NCBI GenBank assembly: GCA_041906185.1
Contig: JAYRJQ010000020.1
Span: forward strand, 1 to 64,000
Length of the DNA: 64,000 nucleotides
From: Roseateles_B sp041906185
Lineage (GTDB): Bacteria; Pseudomonadota; Gammaproteobacteria; Burkholderiales; Burkholderiaceae_C
Direction: 5' to 3'
Every line of letters begins with the position of its first letter. The stretch's first letter is position 1. The position numbers and the translations under genes were made by a program. The notes beneath the pieces are model-generated. The model worked only from the letters and a program-made list of their open reading frames with translations. It was not told the DNA's origin and ran no database searches. This document shows positions 28,837 to 37,726 of this stretch, piece after piece.

Positions 28837-28919
28837 GAGCGCATCTTAGGCGGCGGTGCGGCCGGACGATGGACGGAATCGGACATGTCCCCGCGACCTC
28901 GCCACGATGCCGGGCCAGC

Positions 28920-29696
28920 CTACATCGCCCTGAAGAGATGCACGTAGGCCCGGCTCACGGGCAGCTCGATCGCGAGGCCCCGGAAGCGCAGGAACAGGCG
29001 GCTGAGCTCGTCCCGCCGCGTCCCCGCGAGGTGGGCGAGGTTGATCAGGGTGGAGCGATGCGCGCGCCAGAACTCCTGCGGGTCCAGCTGCAGGGCCAGG
29101 TCGGCGATCGGGGTGCGGATCAGGTACTCGCCCTGGGTGGTCCGGACGCAGGTGTACTTGTCATCCGCATGGAAGTAGATGACCTCGCCGATGGGGATCT
29201 GATGCATCAGCTCGCCCTGGCTGGCACGCACGTAGCGCAGGGGCGCGGCCGGCGTCACGGGCCCGCCGGCGGGCGCCTGCAGCTGCTGCAGCGCCTGGGC
29301 CAGCGCCGGGGTGTCCGGCTCGCCGGCGCCCGGTGCCACCAGGGCGGCCTGAAGGCGCTGCACCGTCTTCTGGAGCCGCTCGCGCTTGACGGGCTTGAGC
29401 ACGTAGTCCAGGGCCGCGTGCTCGAAGGCTTGGCAGGCGAATTCGTCGAAGGCCGTGACGAACACGACCCGCGTGCGGCCCTCGATGCCCTCGGCCACCT
29501 CCAGGCCGGTGAGGCCGGGCATCTGGATGTCCAGGAAGGCGAGGTCCGGCTGCAGGGCCTCGATCTGGGCGGCCGCCTCGCGGCCGGTGCGGGCGAGGGC
29601 CACGATCTCCAGCTCGGGCCAGAGGCTGGCCAGCTCGGACTTCAGGTGCTCGGCCAGGTGGAGTTCGTCGTCGGCGATGAGGGCGCGCAGGGTCAT
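28920..29696 (-). CDS. LytTR-family response regulator (AlgR/LytR type)
   Basis: 258 residues. The receiver domain (1-115) has acidic pocket DDE and phospho-acceptor Asp56 in AFLDIQMP. A Gln/Ala/Pro-rich linker joins it to a C-terminal LytTR DNA-binding domain (about 155-255; IYFHADDKYTCVRT, EFWRAHRSTLINLAHL). It pairs with the kinase gene 47 bases upstream on the same strand. Such pairs often control surface structures or exopolysaccharide, but the targets are not known here. Confidence 0.94.
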   Translation of the reverse strand: MTLRALIADDELHLAEHLKSELASLWPELEIVALARTGREAAAQIEALQPDLAFLDIQMPGLTGLEVAEGIEGRTRVVFVTAFDEFACQAFEHAALDYVLKPVKRERLQKTVQRLQAALVAPGAGEPDTPALAQALQQLQAPAGGPVTPAAPLRYVRASQGELMHQIPIGEVIYFHADDKYTCVRTTQGEYLIRTPIADLALQLDPQEFWRAHRSTLINLAHLAGTRRDELSRLFLRFRGLAIELPVSRAYVHLFRAM

Positions 29697-29743
29697 GGCG
29701 GGGAGGTTGGAGTCGGGGGGCGATGGGGAGGGGAGGCGAGGCG

Positions 29744-30889
29744 TCAGGCCCGGCGCTCGGGGAGGTCGACCGGCAGGCGCATCACCGCGCGGCAGCCGGT
29801 TTCGTCGAGCGTGAGTTCGAGGGCGGCGCGCTCGCCGTAGCGGGTGGCCAGGCGCTCACGGATGTTCTTGAGAGCGAGCCCGTGGCCCGGGCGCGCGCGG
29901 TGCTGGCGGGCGTTCGAGCCCAGCCCGTCGTCACGCACCTCGATCTGCAGCCAGCGGCCTCCGTCCGTGTCGACGATGCGGGCGCTGACCTGCACCTCGC
30001 CGCCTTCGTCCTTGCCTTCCAGCCCGTGGACGATGGCGTTCTCCACCAGCGGCTGCAGCAGCAGCGGGGGCAGGCGCAGGGCCTCGGCCTCGGGAGTGGC
30101 GCTGAGGCTGAAGCGCAGGCGCTCGCCCATGCGGATCTGCATCAGCCCGAGGTAGCTGCGCGCGACCTGCAGCTCGGTGGCCAGCGCGCAGCTCTCTTCG
30201 CGCAGGGCGCCGAGGCTGGCCCGCAGGTAGTCCGTGAAGTGCTCCAGCATCTCCAGCGCGCGGTCCGGCGCCGGCTTGACCAGGCTCTGCACGGCGGCCA
30301 GGCTGTTGAAGAGAAAGTGCGGCTCGATCTGGGCCTGCAGGCGCAGCAGCCGAGCCTCGGTGGCCTGCAGCTGCAGGGCCTGGCGGCGGCGGCGCTGGTG
30401 GTCCAGGTACCAGCCGACCAGCGAGATCAGCAGGGTCAGGAACAGGAACTGGCTCAGGCCGCGCGCGCTGTCGAAGGGCGTCGTCACGTCCACATGCATC
30501 CACCAGCCCAGGAGCCCGCTGAAGGCCATCATGCCGAGGTAGATGCCGGCGATCGGCATCAGCGTGAAGAACAGGCCGGCCCGCCAGCCGCCGGCATTGA
30601 GGCGGTCCAGCGCGGGCTGTGGCAGCAGCAGCTCCGCGAGGCGGTAGCCGCCGTGGATCAGGAAGGACACGAGGAAGCCGCAGCTGTAGCTCGCCAGCAG
30701 CTGCGGCAGGCTCAGGCGGATCTGGCCGAAGACCACGCCGACCGCCAGGAACAGCGACGGAAAGCCGATGGCGAAGGCGCTGGTGATGAGGCAGCGCGCG
30801 AGCAGCGACTCCGGGCGCGCCTTGCGCAGGCGGAAGTAGTGCCTGAAGGCGAGGCGGACGTCGTCGGCGAAGGTCGTGGGGGTGTTCAT
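29744..30889 (-). CDS. LytS/AlgZ-type membrane sensor histidine kinase
   Basis: 381 residues with about four to five N-terminal membrane segments between residues 35 and 165, a short coiled region, then a His_kinase domain with the phospho-acceptor His in AQIEPHFLFNSLAAVQ and an HATPase (LLLQPLVENAIVHGLEG; NIRERLATRYG). The PHFLFN motif defines the LytS class. The ATG at 30889 gives the natural N-terminus; longer forms extend into the divergent promoter region of the phosphomannomutase gene. It is partner to the LytTR regulator downstream. Confidence 0.93.
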   Translation of the reverse strand: MNTPTTFADDVRLAFRHYFRLRKARPESLLARCLITSAFAIGFPSLFLAVGVVFGQIRLSLPQLLASYSCGFLVSFLIHGGYRLAELLLPQPALDRLNAGGWRAGLFFTLMPIAGIYLGMMAFSGLLGWWMHVDVTTPFDSARGLSQFLFLTLLISLVGWYLDHQRRRRQALQLQATEARLLRLQAQIEPHFLFNSLAAVQSLVKPAPDRALEMLEHFTDYLRASLGALREESCALATELQVARSYLGLMQIRMGERLRFSLSATPEAEALRLPPLLLQPLVENAIVHGLEGKDEGGEVQVSARIVDTDGGRWLQIEVRDDGLGSNARQHRARPGHGLALKNIRERLATRYGERAALELTLDETGCRAVMRLPVDLPERRA

Positions 30890-31176
30890 GTCGATGCCGC
30901 TCAGGGCCCGGAAGTGGACATGGAACGCAGCGTAGGCGCCGAGTGTCTCCCGGAATGGGGGGCGCGCGACGAATGGCAAACCCGGGCGCCGGATGGCAAG
31001 CGCGCCGGCACCGGGGGCGGGGGCATGGCCGCCGGCGCGAATCCACACCGGAGGGCGCCATGCGGGCGCCGTGCGGGAGTTACAGCGCGGTCACGGAGCC
31101 CGCTTCCGGCCATGCCTACAATCGCGCTGAAACAAATCTACAAGGACCGGCGGCCCAGGCCGCCGACGGCATACGC

Positions 31177-32565
31177 ATGCAAGTTCACGCTTCCATCTTC
31201 AAGGCTTATGACATCCGCGGCGTCGTGGGCCAGACCCTGGACGAGACCCTGGCCGAGCACCTGGGACGTGCCTTCGGCACCGAGGCGCTGAAGCTCGGCG
31301 AGAAGGCCGTGGCGGTGGGCCGTGACGGCCGGCTGTCGGGCCCCGGGCTCGTCGCGGCGCTGGTGCGCGGCCTGCAGTCCACGGGCATCGACGTCGTGGA
31401 CATCGGCGCGGTCACGACGCCCATGCTCTATTACGTGGCCGCCACGCGCGGCAAGCACGGCTGCAACTCCGGCATCCAGGTGACCGGCAGCCACAACCCG
31501 AAGGACTACAACGGCTTCAAGATGGTGCTCAAGGGCGCCGCCGTCTTCGGTGAGCAGATCCAGGACATCCGCCGCCGTATCGAGACCGAGGACTACGCCA
31601 CCGGCGCCGGCCGCGTCGGCACCATGGACATCGGCGCCGAGTACAGCCACCGCATCGTCAGCGACTGCAAGCTGGCCCGCCCGATGAAGGTCGTGGTGGA
31701 CAGCGGCAACGGCATCCCCGGTGCCAGCGCCCCGGCCATCCTGCGCGCCCTGGGCTGCGAGGTGATCGACATCTACTCCAAGGTCGATGGCGACTTCCCC
31801 AACCACCACCCGGACCCCTCGCGCCCCGAGAACCTGGAAGACCTGAAGCGCATCGTCCACGCCTGCGACGCCGAGCTGGGCCTCGCCTTCGATGGCGACG
31901 GCGACCGCCTGGGCATCGTCACCAAGGATGGCCAGATGATCATGCCGGACCGCCAGATCATGCTGCTGGCCGCGGACATCCTGACGCGCAACCCGGGCGC
32001 GGAGATCATCTTCGACGTCAAGTGCACGCAACGCCTGGCCCCGTGGATCCGCGAGCACGGCGGCAAGCCGCTGATGTGGCTGACGGGCCATTCGCTGGCC
32101 AAGGCCAAGCTGAAGGAAACCGGTGCGCCGATGGCCGGCGAGCTGTCGGGCCACATCTTCTTCAACGAGCGCTGGTATGGCTTCGACGACGCCATGTACA
32201 CCGCCGGCCGCATGCTGGAGATCCTCTCGCGCAGCGAAGACCCGAGCGCCGTGCTGAACGCGCTGCCCACCAGCTACGCCACGCCCGAGCTGAACGTGCC
32301 CTGCGCCGAGGGCGAGCACCACAGCGTCGTGGCGACGCTCAAGGAAGTCGCCGAGTTCCCCGATGCCAAGGAGATCATCACGATCGACGGCCTGCGCATC
32401 GAGTACGAGGACGGCTTCGGCCTCGTGCGCGCCTCCAACACCACGCCGGTGCTGGTGCTGCGCTTCGAGGGCCACACCCCCGAGGCGCTGGCCCGCATCG
32501 AGCACGCCGTGCTGGCGCAGCTCAAGCGCGTGAAGCCGGACGCCACCTTCGCGGCCGGCCACTGA
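31177..32565 (+). CDS. Phosphomannomutase/phosphoglucomutase
   Basis: 462-residue alpha-D-phosphohexomutase of the AlgC/ManB type, interconverting hexose 1- and 6-phosphates for LPS, exopolysaccharide or nucleotide-sugar synthesis. The phosphoserine Ser105 lies in QVTGSHNPKDYNG, the Mg-binding loop is FDGDGDRLG, the sugar-binding loop GELSGHIFF, and the C-terminal phosphate loop RASNTTPVLVLR. The ATG at 31177 matches the family N-terminus (ASIFKAYDIRGVVG). A TACAAT hexamer (31117-31122) about 55 bases upstream could be a -10 element, though no good -35 is seen. waaA follows 4 bases later, suggesting a shared role in LPS. Confidence 0.95.
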   Translation: MQVHASIFKAYDIRGVVGQTLDETLAEHLGRAFGTEALKLGEKAVAVGRDGRLSGPGLVAALVRGLQSTGIDVVDIGAVTTPMLYYVAATRGKHGCNSGIQVTGSHNPKDYNGFKMVLKGAAVFGEQIQDIRRRIETEDYATGAGRVGTMDIGAEYSHRIVSDCKLARPMKVVVDSGNGIPGASAPAILRALGCEVIDIYSKVDGDFPNHHPDPSRPENLEDLKRIVHACDAELGLAFDGDGDRLGIVTKDGQMIMPDRQIMLLAADILTRNPGAEIIFDVKCTQRLAPWIREHGGKPLMWLTGHSLAKAKLKETGAPMAGELSGHIFFNERWYGFDDAMYTAGRMLEILSRSEDPSAVLNALPTSYATPELNVPCAEGEHHSVVATLKEVAEFPDAKEIITIDGLRIEYEDGFGLVRASNTTPVLVLRFEGHTPEALARIEHAVLAQLKRVKPDATFAAGH

Positions 32566-32569
32566 GGGC

Positions 32570-33928
32570 TTGACCACGGCCTCCTCCCGCGAGCGCTCCC
32601 CGGCGGCGGTGCCGGCCTGGGCCGATCGCCTGGCGCGCTGGGCCTATGGCACGGCGCTGCGCCTGGCGACGCCGCTGTACTTCCTCAAGCTCTGGCGGCG
32701 CGGGTCCGCCGAGCCGCTCTATCGCACGGCCTGGGCGGAGCGCCTGGGCCTGGGCGCCCGAACGCCGCCCGGCGCGCTGTGGCTGCATGCCGTCTCCATG
32801 GGCGAGACGCGGGCGGCCGTGCCGCTGATCGCGGCGCTGCGCGAGCGGCACCCGGGCCTGCGCCTGCTGCTGACCCACTCGACGGCGACAGGCCGTGACA
32901 CGGGCCGCGAGCTGCTGCGCGAGGGCGATGCGCAGCGCTGGCTGCCCCTGGACACGCCGGGTGCCGTGCGCCGCTTCCTGCAGCGCCATCAACCGGTGGC
33001 GGGCGTGCTGATGGAGACCGAGATCTGGCCCTGCCTGATGGCCGAGGCCGGGCGTCGCGGGCTGCCGATGGTGCTGGCCAACGCGCGTCTGTCTCCCAAG
33101 AGTGCCCGCCAGGGGCAACGCCTGCGCGCTCTGCTGCATCCGGCGGCGGCGCGGCTGCGCCTGGCGCTGGCCCAGACCGAGGCCGACGCCGAGCGCCTGC
33201 GGGCGGCCGGCGTCGCGCAGGTCACGGTCAGCGGCAACCTGAAATACGACCTGCAGCCGGACGAAGCCGTGCGGGCGCGCGGGCAGGCCTGGGCGGCGGC
33301 CCGCCCCCAGCCGGCGCGGCCGGTCCTGCTGATGGCCGTCAGCCGCGAAGGCGAGGAGGCGGCCCTGCTGCGCGCCTGGCGCGAGGCGGCCGGCATGGAA
33401 GCCACCCGGCCGCTGCTGCTGATCGTGCCGCGTCATCCCCAGCGTTTCGACGAGGTCGCGGCGCTGGTGCGCCAGGCGGGCTTCAGTCTGGCGCGGCGCA
33501 GTGACTGGGCCGGGCAAGACCTGCCCCCCGCCGAGGCCTGGTCGGCGGATGTGTGGCTGGGCGATTCGCTGCGGGAGATGCCGCTCTACTACGGCCTGGC
33601 GGACCTGGCGCTGCTGGGCGGGAGCTTCGAGCCGCTGGGCGGGCAGAACCTCATCGAGGCCGCCGCCTGCGGCTGCCCGCTGCTGATGGGCCCGCATACC
33701 TTCAACTTCCAGGAAGCGGCCGCCCTGGCGGAAGAGGCCGGCGCCGCCGTGCGCGTGGGTGGTCTCGCCGAGGCTCTGGCCCGCGCCGCCATGCTGCTGG
33801 CGGATGCGCCGGCCCTCGCGCAGCAGGCCGCGAAGGCCCGGGCGTTCGCGGCGCGCCACCGGGGCGCGGCCCAGCGCATGGCCGATGCCATCGCGCCGCT
33901 GCTGGCGGCGCTTCCTCCGTCCCGTTGA
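32570..33928 (+). CDS. waaA: 3-deoxy-D-manno-octulosonic acid (Kdo) transferase WaaA
   Basis: 452-residue GT30-family enzyme that adds Kdo from CMP-Kdo to lipid IVA at the inner-membrane surface. Landmarks: an N-terminal hydrophobic segment, LWLHAVSMGETRAAVPLI, LMETEIWPCLMAE, NARLSPKSARQ, SGNLKYDLQ and the C-terminal ALLGGSFEPLGGQNLIEAA. The apparent start is TTG with GAGGG only 2 bases ahead, so the true start may be a few codons downstream. It is tightly coupled to the hexomutase gene upstream. Confidence 0.95.
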   Translation: MTTASSRERSPAAVPAWADRLARWAYGTALRLATPLYFLKLWRRGSAEPLYRTAWAERLGLGARTPPGALWLHAVSMGETRAAVPLIAALRERHPGLRLLLTHSTATGRDTGRELLREGDAQRWLPLDTPGAVRRFLQRHQPVAGVLMETEIWPCLMAEAGRRGLPMVLANARLSPKSARQGQRLRALLHPAAARLRLALAQTEADAERLRAAGVAQVTVSGNLKYDLQPDEAVRARGQAWAAARPQPARPVLLMAVSREGEEAALLRAWREAAGMEATRPLLLIVPRHPQRFDEVAALVRQAGFSLARRSDWAGQDLPPAEAWSADVWLGDSLREMPLYYGLADLALLGGSFEPLGGQNLIEAAACGCPLLMGPHTFNFQEAAALAEEAGAAVRVGGLAEALARAAMLLADAPALAQQAAKARAFAARHRGAAQRMADAIAPLLAALPPSR

Positions 33929-33976
33929 GGCACAGGCGCCCGCTGGCGAAGGGCGTGGGCCGATGCAGCCCGATGT

Positions 33977-34006
33977 GACCCCGCCAGGCGCCGCGCCGCC
34001 GGGGTC
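33977..34006. repeat. GC-rich inverted repeat between convergent waaA and regulator genes
   Basis: GACCCC (33977-33982) pairs with GGGGTC (34001-34006), with further GC-rich pairing inside. No T tract follows. The right arm is the start of the 16-bp motif that also occurs at 27231. It could be a pause/terminator hairpin or a REP-like remnant. Confidence 0.3.
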
Positions 34007-34016
34007 AGGTCTTGCG
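34001..34016. repeat. 16-bp motif, copy 2 of 2
   Basis: GGGGTCAGGTCTTGCG, identical to the copy at 27231. This copy is intergenic and forms one arm of the hairpin at 33977-34006. Confidence 0.4.
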
Positions 34017-34042
34017 CGGAGCCTGCCCTGCGCCCGGGCGCA

Positions 34043-35311
34043 TCAGCCCTTGGGCACCAGCAGCCCGTCCTGACGCAGCTTGCGGTACAGCGTGCTGCGG
34101 CCGATACCCAGCTGCCGTGCCGCGAGCGACAGATTGCCGCCCGCGGCGCGGATGGCATCGCGGATGGCCAGCGCCTCGGTCTCGCGCAGCGGCGGCGGCT
34201 GCAGGCTCAGGCCCACGGCCCGGGACGGCGCGAGGCTGGCGGACTGCGGCGAGGGCGGCACGCCGGCATAGCTGGCGGTGAGCGGACCGCCCACGGGCAC
34301 CGTGGCGCCGTAGGGGGTCGTCAGGGCCGCAGCGCCCGGCGCGGCCCAGTTCAGCAGGCGGTGCGAGGGCCAGCGCATCTTCAGGTACAGCGTGGCGGGC
34401 TCCTGCTCGCTGCGGGTGGGGATCTGCACCGGCAGTGCCTGGTCCTGCTGCGCGGCCGTGACCAGCTGCTCCATGCTCAGGCCGAAGAGGCTCTGGACGG
34501 ATTCGCGGTGCAGTGTGGCCGTGCCGCCGCCGAGCATGTCCAGCCCGCGGCGGTTGATGCCCAGCACATGGCCGTCCTCGGCCAGGGCCAGCAGGCCTTC
34601 CTGCAGCGTGCTCAGCGCCTCGGGGCGGGCGTGCATCTGCAGTTGCGGGGACTGCCGGAAGCGGTCCGCGAACCACTGGGATTCGATCAGGCGCGCGGCG
34701 AGGCTGGCCAGCGCAAGGGTGTGCGGATGGTAGGAACGGCGGTCCCCGGAGACGTCCAGCACCCCCAGCAGCGCGCCCTTGTGGTCGAAGATGGGCGCGG
34801 CCGAGCAGGTCAGGAAATGCATGGCGCGCAGGTAGTGCTCGGTGCCATGCACGAGCGTCGGGGCCTCGGTCATCAGGGCAGTGCCGATGGCATTGGTGCC
34901 TTTGTCCGCCTCGGCCCAGCGGGCCCCGGGGCTCAGGGCAACGCGCTGCGCGCGGGCCAGGAAGCTGGGGTCGCCGAGCGCATGCAGCACGGTGCCGCTG
35001 GCATCGCACAGCACGACCATGCTCTGGGCGTGGGCGAGCTGCTCGTAGAGCATCTCCATGACCGGCAGGGCCTGGGTGCACAGACGCGCGTTGCGGTGCT
35101 GGAGCTCGGTCAGCGCGCCGTCGGCCAGCCGGTGGAGGTCGGGCGCTTGCCCGGGATGCAGGCCGAAAGCCTGGCTGCGCTCATGCGAATGCTGGATGGC
35201 CTGCTGGTGCAGTTGCTGCGCGGCCAGCATGGACGCGCTGGCCGCAGCGGTGGCCGCCGCGGACGTGGGCAGGGCACCGGCCTGGGTCTGGGACACAAAT
35301 GCTGTCGACAA
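34043..35311 (-). CDS. GAF and Fis-type HTH regulator, AcoR-like but without the sigma-54 AAA+ domain
   Basis: 422 residues. Residues 75-215 form a GAF-like sensor with the AcoR-type motif RWAEADKGTNAIGTAL and a following IFDHKGALLGVLDVSGD. About 228-320 looks PAS-like (EGLLALAEDGHVLGINRRG). About 325-372 is a Pro/Ala/Ser-rich linker, and 376-418 is a Fis-type HTH (GGNLSLAARQLGIGRSTLYRKL). AcoR-type activators normally have an AAA+ ATPase between sensor and HTH; it is absent here, with no frameshift or stop visible. The start is TTG with AGGGGGA 6 bases ahead. It lies 145 bases downstream of mshL on the same strand. Its targets and effector are unknown. Confidence 0.85.
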   Translation of the reverse strand: MSTAFVSQTQAGALPTSAAATAAASASMLAAQQLHQQAIQHSHERSQAFGLHPGQAPDLHRLADGALTELQHRNARLCTQALPVMEMLYEQLAHAQSMVVLCDASGTVLHALGDPSFLARAQRVALSPGARWAEADKGTNAIGTALMTEAPTLVHGTEHYLRAMHFLTCSAAPIFDHKGALLGVLDVSGDRRSYHPHTLALASLAARLIESQWFADRFRQSPQLQMHARPEALSTLQEGLLALAEDGHVLGINRRGLDMLGGGTATLHRESVQSLFGLSMEQLVTAAQQDQALPVQIPTRSEQEPATLYLKMRWPSHRLLNWAAPGAAALTTPYGATVPVGGPLTASYAGVPPSPQSASLAPSRAVGLSLQPPPLRETEALAIRDAIRAAGGNLSLAARQLGIGRSTLYRKLRQDGLLVPKG

Positions 35312-35456
35312 TGTCGTTCCCCCTGACTTTCATCACCGGCCGACTATCACGGAAGCCCCGTGGGCTGACAAGCGGGAAACTCAGGTAGGGTGGGGGCGCC
35401 ATGGCCCCGCAAGCAGGGACAGCCCCGCGCCGCTGGCGTGCGCAGGGCGATCAGGC

Positions 35457-37283
35457 TCAGGGCTGGCCGACGCGGATGACCTTGCGTTCCTTGGCGTCCG
35501 TGTCTTCCAGGCGTTGGGCGCTGCGGGCGGTCTCCTGCTCCCAGTCCTGTGCGCTGCGGATGATGGTGGAGCGGATCAGCACGACGAGCTCGCGCTTGCG
35601 GCCGTTGTTGGCCCGGTTGCCCAGCAGCGTGGCGGTGATGGGGTTCTGGTCGGCGCCCGGCAGGCCGGAGCCGCGGCGCGTGCTCTCCTGCTGCATCAGC
35701 CCGCCGATCGCGACGATGGCGCCGTCGGGGACGCGCACGACGGTGTCGGTCTCGTTGACGCTGCTGGAGGCCAGCGGCAGGCGGTAGTTGCCCGCGGCAC
35801 CGAGGTCCACCTGCTTGGTGCGCTCTGTCACGTTGGTGACGGACGGGTGCACGTGCAGCGTGATGGTGTCGCCCTCGTCGATCTGCGGCGTGACGTCCAG
35901 CGCGATGCCCGAGAAGAAGGGCGTGAGGATCAGCGTCGGCATGACCACGCCGGTGGTGTTGTTGGTGCTGGTCGAGTTCGTGGTGTTGCCGCTGTTGATG
36001 CCGGTGACGAAGTAGTCGTCCGAGCCGACCTTCAGCACGGCCTTCTGGTTGTTCAGCGTCGCCACGCGCGGGCTGGAGAGGATCTGCGTGTCCCCGTGGC
36101 TCTCGAGGAAGCTGATCAGCCCCTGGAAGCTGCCGCGCGTCAGGGCGAGCCCGAAGGCGCCGCCGCCGGCCGAGGGCAGGGGGATGAGGTCGGGCCACAG
36201 CGGGGTCTGGTTGCCCGTGGACAGCGTGGGCAGCCCGACGGTGTTGCCCACCAGCGGGTTGACGACGGACGGCGTGATGAGCGGCAGCGAGGGGTTGACG
36301 CTGGTCTGGCCGGCCATCGTGCGCGAGCGCAGGATGGACCAGTCCACCCCGCTCTGGTAGCCCTCGCGCAGCTCCACCTCGACGATCTTGGCCTCGAGCA
36401 TGACCTGACGCTCGACGGCCATGCGCGTGGCCTTCAGGAAGCTCTCGACGGCGCGCAGCTCCTCCGGCATCGCCCGTACGGCGATGGTGCTGGCCTGCGG
36501 GCTGGCGATGACGCTGCGGCCCTCGCCACCACCGACCAGGCTGTTGAGCGCCTCCTGCAGCTCGGACCAGAAGTCCGCCTTCGTGGCGGTGCTGACGCGG
36601 CTGCTCTCGGACTGCTGGACGGTGCCGTTGCTGCTGTTGCTGGTGTCCGTGCCGCTGGCCGTGCTGCCCGACGTCACGCCGTTGCCGCCCGTGCCGTTCG
36701 GGTTGCTGGTCATGCGCGCGCCCGTGCTGACGCGCAGCTCGCTGCGGCCGATGCGCTGACCCGGGAGGTAGTTGATGCTGAAGACGCGCGTCTGCATCGT
36801 GGCCGGGTAGACCGTCACGCGGCGGCCGTCGATGCGGAAGTCGTAGCCGTAGACGTCGCGCAGGGACTCGAGCGCCTCGCGCATCGTGACGCCCTTGAGC
36901 GTCAGGGACAGCTGGCCGCTGACGGCGGGGTGCACGATCATGCTGTAGCGCGTGTCGGCCACCAGCGAGAGGTAGACGTCCTTGGCCTGGGCGCCGTTCA
37001 CGACGAGGTCGAAGCGGGGCTCGGCGGGCGCGCTGGCCTGGGGCGCGGCGGCTGCGGCGGGCGCGCTGGCGGCACGCGCGGCGGCCTGGGCCTCGGCCTC
37101 GGTGGCACGGGCGCGGGCGGCGTCCAGCTCGGCCCGCAGCGCGGCGACGGGCTGGGCGACCTGCAGCGGCTTCTCGGCGCAGGCACTCAACAGGCCCAGG
37201 CCCAGCACGAGGGCGGCATTGCCGAGGCGCTGCGGACCCTGGCGAGCGGCGGGCCGGGAGGCGGACTGGGCGGGGCGTTTCAT
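35457..37283 (-). CDS. mshL: MshL, MSHA pilus outer-membrane secretin
   Basis: 608-residue lipoprotein secretin forming the outer-membrane channel for the pilus. A signal peptide ends in the lipobox LLSAC (lipidated Cys about residue 35). An Ala-rich linker precedes a secretin N-terminal domain (FDLVVNGAQAKDVYLSLVADTRY), a Ser/Thr/Asn-rich loop (about 200-230) and the C-terminal secretin domain (RQVMLEAKIVEVELREGYQ; VPDGAIVAIGGLMQ; RKRELVVLIRSTII). It is the last msh gene of the group; its ATG overlaps the mshK stop as ATGA. Confidence 0.95.
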   Translation of the reverse strand: MKRPAQSASRPAARQGPQRLGNAALVLGLGLLSACAEKPLQVAQPVAALRAELDAARARATEAEAQAAARAASAPAAAAAPQASAPAEPRFDLVVNGAQAKDVYLSLVADTRYSMIVHPAVSGQLSLTLKGVTMREALESLRDVYGYDFRIDGRRVTVYPATMQTRVFSINYLPGQRIGRSELRVSTGARMTSNPNGTGGNGVTSGSTASGTDTSNSSNGTVQQSESSRVSTATKADFWSELQEALNSLVGGGEGRSVIASPQASTIAVRAMPEELRAVESFLKATRMAVERQVMLEAKIVEVELREGYQSGVDWSILRSRTMAGQTSVNPSLPLITPSVVNPLVGNTVGLPTLSTGNQTPLWPDLIPLPSAGGGAFGLALTRGSFQGLISFLESHGDTQILSSPRVATLNNQKAVLKVGSDDYFVTGINSGNTTNSTSTNNTTGVVMPTLILTPFFSGIALDVTPQIDEGDTITLHVHPSVTNVTERTKQVDLGAAGNYRLPLASSSVNETDTVVRVPDGAIVAIGGLMQQESTRRGSGLPGADQNPITATLLGNRANNGRKRELVVLIRSTIIRSAQDWEQETARSAQRLEDTDAKERKVIRVGQP

Positions 37284-37726
37284 GGGCGATCCCTTTTCTC
37301 TTGTGACTTGTCGGGCGAACCGGATTCGGGGCTGGGCTTCTTGCTGACGCCGCTGAGCATGGGCAGCGCGTGCAGCCCGTCGCGGCTGCGCAGCCAGACG
37401 CCGTGTTCATTGACGCGCTCCACCAGCAAGGCGTCGGGGCCGCTGCCGATGCGCGTGCCGGCGGCATAGCGGCGGCTGCCGATCAGCGCGTAGGCCTTGC
37501 CGTCCACGATCAGGACCTGAGCGCTGTCCGGCAGGGCCGGGCCGGCAGCGAGGCTGCCCGGCGTGGCGGCGGGGCGCAGCGCGGCGGGCGGCTGCATGGG
37601 GTCGCGCTGCGGGGCCTGGGCGCCGGCGAGGGCCGGCAGCAGCAGGGCGCAGAACGCGAGGGCGTGCAGGCCCGGGGCGGTGCGGTGGGTGGGAGTCATG
37701 CGGCTCATGGGGCTCATGGGGCTCAT
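37280..37726 (-). CDS. mshK: MshK-like pilus biogenesis protein
   Basis: 148 residues, probably periplasmic and PilP-like in role (linking the inner-membrane complex to the secretin). A hydrophobic signal segment ALAFCALLLPALAGAQA is followed by the family hallmark QRDPMQPP and a small beta domain (VLIVDGKAYALIGSRRYAAG). The N-terminus begins MSPMSPMSRM, encoded by 9-base repeats that supply four in-frame ATGs (37726, 37717, 37708, 37699). The first overlaps the mshJ stop (ATGA). Low sequence conservation; the call relies on DPMQPP and position. Confidence 0.82.
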   Translation of the reverse strand: MSPMSPMSRMTPTHRTAPGLHALAFCALLLPALAGAQAPQRDPMQPPAALRPAATPGSLAAGPALPDSAQVLIVDGKAYALIGSRRYAAGTRIGSGPDALLVERVNEHGVWLRSRDGLHALPMLSGVSKKPSPESGSPDKSQEKRDRP

